In this document: in pieces, positions 5,323-9,897 of the stretch
Layout: each line of letters begins with the position of its first letter
How positions within the stretch are numbered: the stretch's first letter is position 1
Source: Actinomycetes bacterium
GTDB lineage: Bacteria > Actinomycetota > Actinomycetes > Actinomycetales > Microbacteriaceae
DNA: 9,897 nucleotides
NCBI GenBank assembly: GCA_023390155.1
Contig: JAEWDJ010000136.1
Span: 1 to 9,897 of the forward strand
Reading direction: 5' to 3'
The notes under the pieces: generated by a model
Seen by the model: only the letters and a program-made list of their open reading frames with translations
Told to the model about the DNA's origin: nothing
Databases searched by the model: none
Made by a program: the position numbers and the translations under genes

Positions 5323-7866
5323 ATGACGAGCCTTCCCGACGCCCCCTCCGGCACCCCCTCCTCCGTGCCGATCATCCTCGACGGCTGGGAGGGCGACGAC
5401 CGGTCCGTCCGCGCCGCCGGCGGCCCTTCCGCGGGCGGCCATGCCGGCCCCGGTGGCTCCGCCGGCCCCGGCGGAACCGGGAGCACGAACGAGCGCCTCT
5501 TCGCCGGCCTCAACCCGCAGCAGCGGGAGGCCGCCGAGTACCGCGGCCCCGCGCTGCTCATCCTCGCGGGCGCCGGGTCGGGCAAGACGAGCGTGCTCAC
5601 GCGCCGCATCGCGGGGCTCATCGAGAGCCGGGAGGCGTGGCCGAGCCAGATCCTCGCCATCACCTTCACCAACAAGGCGGCCAACGAGATGCGGGAGCGC
5701 GTCGAGGGGCTGCTCGGCGGCAAGGCGCAGGGCATGTGGATCTCGACCTTCCACTCGGCGTGCGTCCGCATCCTGCGCCGCGAGGCCGAGACCATCGGCA
5801 AGACGCAGAGCTTCACCATCTACGACTCGGGTGACTCGCGCGCCCTGCTGAAGCGGATCATCAAGGAGCTCTCCGCCGACACGCTCGGCTTCACCGTGGC
5901 GGGCGCGGCCGGCCGCATCTCCAAGCTCAAGAACGAGCTGACCGACATCGAGGCCTTCGCGCGCTCCGCCAACCTGAGCGACCCCCAGGAGGTGATGTTC
6001 CTCGAGATCTTCCGGCAGTACACCCGCGCGCTCCGCACGGCGAACGCCTTCGACTTCGACGACCTCATCGCCGAGACGGTCTTCCTGTTCCGCGCCTTCC
6101 CGCGCGTCGCCGCGCTCTATCAGCGCCGGTTCCGGCACATCCTGGTCGATGAGTACCAGGACACCAACCACGCCCAGTATTCGCTCATCCGCGAACTGAC
6201 GATGCCGATCGCGCCGGATATCGCCGACGACCTGGAGGCGCAGGGCCACCACGTCGAGCGCATGCGCGACGCCGCCGGTGTCATCCCGGGCGCCTCGCTC
6301 ACCGTCGTGGGTGACTCCGACCAGTCGATCTACGCGTTCCGCGGCGCGGACATCCGCAACATCGTCGAGTTCGAGCGGGACTTCCCGGGGGCGAAGGTCG
6401 TGCTCCTGGAGCAGAACTACCGCTCCACGCAGAACATCCTGAGCGCGGCCAACGCCGTCATCGCGAACAACTTCGACCGCAAGGACAAGAACCTGTGGAC
6501 GGCCGTGGGCGACGGCGAGAAGATCGTCGGCTACACGGGATACTCCGGTCACGACGAGGCGCAGTTCGTGGCCGACGAGATCGAGAAGCTGCACGGTGCC
6601 GGCATGGCCTACAAGGACATGGCCGTGTTCTACCGCACCAACGCCCAGACCCGTGCTCTGGAGGAGATCTTCATCCGCTCCGCCCTGCCATACAAGGTGA
6701 TGGGCGGCACGAAGTTCTACGAGCGCGCCGAGATCAAGGACGCCATGGCGTACCTGCTGACCGTCGCGAACCCGCACGACACGCTCGCGCTCCGACGCAT
6801 CCTGAACACGCCGAAGCGCGGGATCGGCCCGGCGACGGAGACCCAGCTTGCCAGCTACGCCGACGACAACGGTATGACCTTCCGCGAGGCGATGCGGGAT
6901 GCCGGGTCCCTCGGCCTCGGCCCGAAGGTGACGGCCGCCATCCTGCAGCTCTCCACCCTGCTCGACGAGGCCGCGGCCAAGATCGACCCGGAGAATCCCG
7001 CCGGTGTCTCCGCCGTGGCCGATGTGCTCGTGTTCCTGCTCGATGGCAGCGGGCTGCTGGAGGTCCTGCGCAACAGCCGGGACCCGCAGGACGAGGCCCG
7101 CGCCGAGAACGTGGAGGAGCTCGTCGCCGTCACGCGCGAGTTCGCGCGTAACAACCCGGACGGCACCCTGGTCGACTTCCTCACCGAGGTCTCCCTGGTG
7201 GCCGCAGCGGACGAGATCGACGACTCCAGCGGCGCCGTCTCCCTGATGACCCTGCACACGGCGAAGGGCCTGGAGTACGACGCGGTGTTCCTGACCGGTG
7301 TGGAGGAGGACCTCCTGCCGCACCGCATGTCGGCGAACGAGCCGGGTGGCCCGGCCGAGGAGCGCCGCCTGTTCTACGTGGGCATCACGCGCGCCAAGAA
7401 GCGCCTGTTCCTCTCCCTGGCGATGACCCGCGCGCAGTTCGGCGAGACCGCGGTCGCGATGCCGAGCCGCTACCTGCAAGAGATCCCCGCAGACCTCGTC
7501 GAGTGGCGGCAGTCGCCCGGAACGGCCAACGGCCGCGGCGGGACGCAGTCGCGCGCGCTGAACGCCCGCAAGCCGGGCCTGGGCTCCGGCTCCGGCGGCT
7601 CCCGGTGGAACGAGAGCTTCGGCTCCGGAGGCTTCTCCGCGCCGGATCGACCGAAGGCCGAGTGGCCGAACCGGGTCACCGGCAAGGTGCGCGACAACGG
7701 CGACCTCGAGCTCGCTCCCGGCGACCGCATCTCGCACGCCGACTTCGGCGAGGGCCGCGTCACGGCCGTGACCGGCGAGGGTGCGAAGCGCGTCGCGCAC
7801 GTCCAGTTCGAGAAGGTGGGCGCGAAGAAGCTCCTCATCAAGATCGCTCCGATCGACAAGCTGTGA
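5323..7866 (+). CDS. pcrA: ATP-dependent 3'-5' DNA helicase PcrA/UvrD1 (superfamily 1)
   Basis: This SF1A helicase of 847 residues acts in nucleotide excision repair, replication restart and transcription-coupled repair. Motifs are in order: Q-motif 'LNPQQREA' at 63-70; Walker A 'AGAGSGKT' at 82-89; Ia 'ITFTNKAANEM'; 'STFHS'; Walker B 'DEYQD' at 276-280; III 'GDSDQSIYAFRG' at 330-341; IV 'EQNYRST'; V 'TLHTAKGLEYD' from 642; and VI 'VGITRAKKRL' from 686. A Gly/Ser linker leads to a C-terminal Tudor-like domain (about 800-847, 'PGDRISHADFGEGRV'), which in relatives contacts RNA polymerase. Two oddities are an N-terminal extension of about 60 residues rich in Gly/Pro, and about 26 extra residues (near 294-322) between motifs II and III compared with Bacillus PcrA. 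ATG 5323 was chosen because it follows the TAAAAT -10; an in-frame TTG at 5290 lies upstream of that element. The 3' end overlaps the FUSC gene. Confidence 0.97.
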   Translation: MTSLPDAPSGTPSSVPIILDGWEGDDRSVRAAGGPSAGGHAGPGGSAGPGGTGSTNERLFAGLNPQQREAAEYRGPALLILAGAGSGKTSVLTRRIAGLIESREAWPSQILAITFTNKAANEMRERVEGLLGGKAQGMWISTFHSACVRILRREAETIGKTQSFTIYDSGDSRALLKRIIKELSADTLGFTVAGAAGRISKLKNELTDIEAFARSANLSDPQEVMFLEIFRQYTRALRTANAFDFDDLIAETVFLFRAFPRVAALYQRRFRHILVDEYQDTNHAQYSLIRELTMPIAPDIADDLEAQGHHVERMRDAAGVIPGASLTVVGDSDQSIYAFRGADIRNIVEFERDFPGAKVVLLEQNYRSTQNILSAANAVIANNFDRKDKNLWTAVGDGEKIVGYTGYSGHDEAQFVADEIEKLHGAGMAYKDMAVFYRTNAQTRALEEIFIRSALPYKVMGGTKFYERAEIKDAMAYLLTVANPHDTLALRRILNTPKRGIGPATETQLASYADDNGMTFREAMRDAGSLGLGPKVTAAILQLSTLLDEAAAKIDPENPAGVSAVADVLVFLLDGSGLLEVLRNSRDPQDEARAENVEELVAVTREFARNNPDGTLVDFLTEVSLVAAADEIDDSSGAVSLMTLHTAKGLEYDAVFLTGVEEDLLPHRMSANEPGGPAEERRLFYVGITRAKKRLFLSLAMTRAQFGETAVAMPSRYLQEIPADLVEWRQSPGTANGRGGTQSRALNARKPGLGSGSGGSRWNESFGSGGFSAPDRPKAEWPNRVTGKVRDNGDLELAPGDRISHADFGEGRVTAVTGEGAKRVAHVQFEKVGAKKLLIKIAPIDKL
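5443..5478 (+). repeat. Two imperfect 18-bp tandem units in the pcrA N-terminal extension
   Basis: Units 5443-5460 and 5461-5478 share the first 11 bases and most of the rest. They encode 'AGPGGS' and 'AGPGGT' in the disordered Gly/Pro-rich region before the helicase core. Unit expansion is in frame and probably tolerated there. Confidence 0.6.
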
Positions 7867-8894
7867 AGGCCTCCGGGCTCGCCTCGACGAGCATCGAGGT
7901 CGGCTTCCGTGCCGCCGCAGCGGTCGCCGTTCCCCTGCTGATCCTCTGGGGGGCCGGACGGCTCGATCTCGCGGCCTACGCCACGTTCGGCGCCTTCACG
8001 GCCCTCTACGGCCGCAACGAGCCGTACCGGCTGCGCGTGCGCAGCGTCTCTGTGGCGGCGGTGGCGCTCCTCGTGAGCATCGCGCTCGGCGTGTGGCTCG
8101 CGGTCCTGGGCGAGCCGCTCGCCCTGGTTGCGGTCGCGCTGGTCCTGATCGTCGCCGGTGGGACGCTCTTCGTCACGGCACTGCAGCTGTTGCCGGCACA
8201 GCCTCTCTTCTTCGTGTTCGCCCTCCTCGTCTGCGCGAATGTTCCGACGACCGCTGCTGAGGCTTGGCCTCGCATCGGGTTGGCGGCCGTGGTGGCCGTG
8301 TTCTCCTGGCTGCTCACGATGTCCGGCTGGCTGATCCGGCGCCTCGCCGGCGACCGCCGCTCGGTGCTGCTGAAGGAGCTCCGCCGTCGCCCGCAGGTCG
8401 ACGGCACGGTGCTCACCGACCCCCGGGTGTGGCTCACCGTCGCCCAGAACGTCGTGGGCGTCGTCATCGCCGGGGGCATCGCCCTGGCCTTCGGATTCGG
8501 TCACGCCTACTGGGCGGTCGTGAGCCTCGTGGCGGTCATCCCACCCGCCCGGGCGGCGCACTCCATCTCCCGCTCCCTGCACCGGATCCTCGGCACGGTC
8601 GCGGGCGTCGGGGTCACCGCTCTGCTGCTCTTCTGGGGACCGCCCCCGCTCGTGATCATCCTGGTGATCGTCGTCTGCCAGTTCTTCGCCGAGATCCTCG
8701 TCGGCCGCCACTACGGCTCGGCCCTCGTCTTCATCACGCCGCTGGCGCTCTCCGTCTCGCACCTCGCGAGCCCGACGCCGCTGGGCGCCCTGGTGGGCGA
8801 CCGCGTCCTCGAGACCGTCCTGGGAGCGGGCATCGGCATCGTGCTGGTGCTGCTGGCGCGCGGGATCGAACGGGCCCGGGGCCTCGCGGCTTAG
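7863..8894 (+). CDS. FUSC-family (aromatic acid exporter-like) inner-membrane protein
   Basis: This 343-residue protein has two hydrophobic halves separated by a charged cytoplasmic stretch (about 155-180, 'RRLAGDRRSVLLKELRRRP'). The first half has about six helices and includes 'YATFGAFTALYGRNEPYRLR'. The second half carries the FUSC pattern 'AYWAVVSLVAVIPP' followed by 'SRSLHRILGTVAGVGV'. The family includes AaeB- and YccS-like proteins linked to efflux of aromatic acids and to envelope stress; the substrate here is unknown. Full AaeB-type proteins are about twice as long with a large cytoplasmic domain, so this is a compact form. The GTG start at 7863 overlaps the pcrA TGA as GTGA and lies just ahead of the first hydrophobic segment. 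Earlier in-frame starts would run inside pcrA. There is no clear Shine-Dalgarno, so translational coupling to pcrA is likely. The TAG stop overlaps the stop of the convergent gene. Confidence 0.88.
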   Translation: MKASGLASTSIEVGFRAAAAVAVPLLILWGAGRLDLAAYATFGAFTALYGRNEPYRLRVRSVSVAAVALLVSIALGVWLAVLGEPLALVAVALVLIVAGGTLFVTALQLLPAQPLFFVFALLVCANVPTTAAEAWPRIGLAAVVAVFSWLLTMSGWLIRRLAGDRRSVLLKELRRRPQVDGTVLTDPRVWLTVAQNVVGVVIAGGIALAFGFGHAYWAVVSLVAVIPPARAAHSISRSLHRILGTVAGVGVTALLLFWGPPPLVIILVIVVCQFFAEILVGRHYGSALVFITPLALSVSHLASPTPLGALVGDRVLETVLGAGIGIVLVLLARGIERARGLAA

Positions 8895-9748
8895 GCGGGC
8901 GCTCCCTCGGCGCTCGCGCGAGACTCCTCCCGCACCAGGCGCCGCACCCGGCGGAGGTACGCGTCGCGGGTGGCGTGGCGCAGCCGAGCCGGGATGCGCG
9001 GGTACCAGCGGGTGAGCCGCCGCATCCAGCGCTCGTAGCGGTCGTGTCGCTCGGCGTCCCAGGGCAGCCGATACTGCTCCCGCACGGAGCTCGGGAGCAG
9101 CCCGGCGGTCACGAGCCGCGCGTCGGGGAGCAGCAGTCGCATCCACCACGGGATGTTCCGCGGGTAGAGGATCTGCCCAGCGAGCGCGCGCACGCTGTCG
9201 TCCACCGAAAGCCGATCGAGCATCGTCGACCAGTACTCCTCGAAAGCCGATCGCGATGGCGGCCAGCTCGACGGCGGAACCTGGAGGTTGGCGCCGAGCC
9301 GGGTGTACTCCTGATACACGCGCTCGTGCTCGTCCGCGCTGAGCGGACCGAACACCGTCTCGTGCAGCTCCACCATGGTGCGGTACAGCGTCGCCGCCAC
9401 CCAGAGCTGCAGCTGCGGATCGTAGGCGTTGTAGGCCGGCGCATCCGCGGATGCCTCCGCCCGGACCGGAGCGTGGGCGCGATTCACCCGCCGCCGCACG
9501 ACCGCGAACTCCTCGGGCGTCGCGAACACAGCGGCGCACATGAAGGTCATGGTCGCGTGCAGCCGGTCCATCACCCGCTCGGCGAAGTCGCTGTGCTCCA
9601 CCACGCCCCGGCCGACCGGCGGCAGGGCGACCTGCAACAGGAGCGCCCGGCCCCCGCCGACGAGCGGAAGGACCTCGGCCGCGACAGTGCGCAGATCGAC
9701 CGGACCGTCGCCGCTCCGCCTGCTCGCCTTCGCCTTCGCCGTCGTCAC
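8891..9748 (-). CDS. Oxygenase MpaB-family/DUF2236 protein
   Basis: This 285-residue protein looks like the DUF2236 family (ER-bound oxygenase MpaB/latex-clearing-protein fold, all-helical, heme-binding in characterised members). Recognisable segments are 'GGGRALLLQVALPPVGRGVVEHSDF' in two parts (residues 31-55), 'RLHATMTFMCAAVFATPEE' (62-80), 'VNRAHAPV' with His92, and 'YDPQLQLWVAATLYRTMVE' (109-127). 'PWWMRLLLP' and a basic Arg-rich C-terminus follow. Many relatives have 'WVHAT' at 116-120, whereas here it is 'WVAAT'. Substrate and heme content cannot be judged from sequence. The GTG start at 9748 follows CAGGAT by exactly 6 nt, a leaderless-type layout without Shine-Dalgarno. Its TAA overlaps the FUSC stop by tail-to-tail convergence. 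Confidence 0.88.
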   Translation of the reverse strand: MTTAKAKASRRSGDGPVDLRTVAAEVLPLVGGGRALLLQVALPPVGRGVVEHSDFAERVMDRLHATMTFMCAAVFATPEEFAVVRRRVNRAHAPVRAEASADAPAYNAYDPQLQLWVAATLYRTMVELHETVFGPLSADEHERVYQEYTRLGANLQVPPSSWPPSRSAFEEYWSTMLDRLSVDDSVRALAGQILYPRNIPWWMRLLLPDARLVTAGLLPSSVREQYRLPWDAERHDRYERWMRRLTRWYPRIPARLRHATRDAYLRRVRRLVREESRASAEGAPA

Positions 9749-9754
9749 GGATCC

Positions 9755-9760
9755 ATCCTG
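9755..9760 (-). promoter_or_regulatory. -10 element of a probable leaderless promoter for the MpaB-family gene
   Basis: CAGGAT on the minus strand is separated by exactly 6 nt (GGATCC, a BamHI-like palindrome) from the GTG start. The layout is the same as for the genes at 4121 and 4186. No convincing -35 is seen. Confidence 0.5.
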
Positions 9761-9796
9761 CCGGGACTCCCTGCGAGACCCCGCAACGCCCGCCGC

Positions 9797-9897
9797 TCAT
9801 GCGCGGTGCCCGCTCGCACCCGCGCCGCGCACGGCCGACGACAGTCGTCGGCGGGCGCCCCCTCGCGCAGCCGCGACGACCGCGGCCAGCCCGAGCC
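9797..9897 (-). CDS. Possible C-terminal fragment of an unidentified minus-strand gene (5' end outside the window)
   Basis: On the minus strand the frame ending at TGA 9797-9799 is open to the window edge and gives about 32 residues, 'LGLAAVVAAARGGARRR' followed by a polar tail. Third codon positions are nearly all G or C, as in the neighbours. An Ala/Val-rich stretch followed by arginines would suit the end of a last membrane helix. The fragment is too short to identify, and other frames are open here too, so this is tentative. It would end 48 nt before the MpaB-family start codon. Confidence 0.33.
   Translation of the reverse strand, partial: LGLAAVVAAARGGARRRLSSAVRGAGASGHRA
9834..9852. 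repeat. Perfect 19-bp palindrome (9+1+9)
   Basis: GCCGACGAC-A-GTCGTCGGC is an exact inverted repeat about 85 bp upstream of the MpaB-family start. It lies inside the tentative reading frame at the right edge. It resembles a dimeric regulator site in shape, but no family is recognised. Confidence 0.45.

Noticed and set aside
2722..7800. A minus-strand frame open for about 1,690 codons, antisense to the phosphodiesterase and pcrA genes
   Set aside because: Only its C-terminal 265 codons are the Bax1-I gene. The rest is low-complexity Arg/Gly/Val/Glu-rich translation caused by GC-rich codons on the opposite strand.
7503..7862. N-terminal extension of the FUSC gene into pcrA
   Set aside because: The extended part is Arg/Gly-rich shadow sequence of pcrA. 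The GTG at 7863 gives a clean membrane-protein N-terminus.
8913..8922. CTCGCGCGAG palindrome near the convergent stops as a terminator
   Set aside because: It is a 10-bp self-complement with no loop or T-run, inside the MpaB-family coding sequence.
9470..9800. Extension or alternative minus-strand frame at the MpaB-family start
   Set aside because: That frame is a different phase, Arg/Gly-rich and without family motifs; the MpaB-family frame is supported throughout.

Overview
The base composition is very high in G+C with strong G/C bias at third codon positions, and several genes have leaderless-type starts. The gene set (SURF1 – DUF3817 – guaA, an actinobacterial Bax1-I protein, UvrD1/PcrA helicase, FUSC, MpaB/DUF2236) points to the chromosome of a high-GC actinomycete, most likely Microbacteriaceae (Microbacterium/Leifsonia-like). 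The family assignment is an inference from gene content. No tRNA, rRNA, CRISPR array, insertion sequence or phage gene was recognised, and this looks like core chromosome.

Left block (1-2615, + strand): the 3' end of a SURF1-family cytochrome oxidase assembly gene, a small DUF3817 membrane protein and GMP synthase guaA are packed head to tail with a 4-nt gap and then a 5-nt overlap, which suggests one operon. The block ends at a near-perfect intrinsic terminator. guaA has no usable ATG, GTG or TTG start; the best start is an ATT codon that overlaps the DUF3817 stop and sits 6 nt after GGAGG.

Middle block: an intergenic patch of 8-bp tandem repeats separates guaA from two minus-strand genes, a Bax inhibitor-1/YccA-type membrane protein (2722-3519) and an unrecognised small membrane protein upstream of it (3573-4121). 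A 64-bp divergent promoter region then leads to a + strand glycerophosphodiester phosphodiesterase (4186-5256).

Right block: pcrA/uvrD1 (5323-7866) is coupled by a GTGA overlap to a FUSC-family membrane protein (7863-8894). FUSC converges tail to tail, with a 4-bp overlap of stop codons, on a minus-strand MpaB/DUF2236 oxygenase-like gene (8891-9748). A probable C-terminal fragment of one more minus-strand gene runs off the right edge.

The genes serve mostly separate housekeeping jobs: respiration assembly, GMP synthesis, phospholipid-diester turnover and DNA repair. The most interesting signals are the ATT start of guaA, a shared leaderless promoter layout (YANNNT, then exactly 6 nt, then the start codon) at three genes, and the 8-bp tandem repeat. 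I did not find a convincing new multi-gene system.
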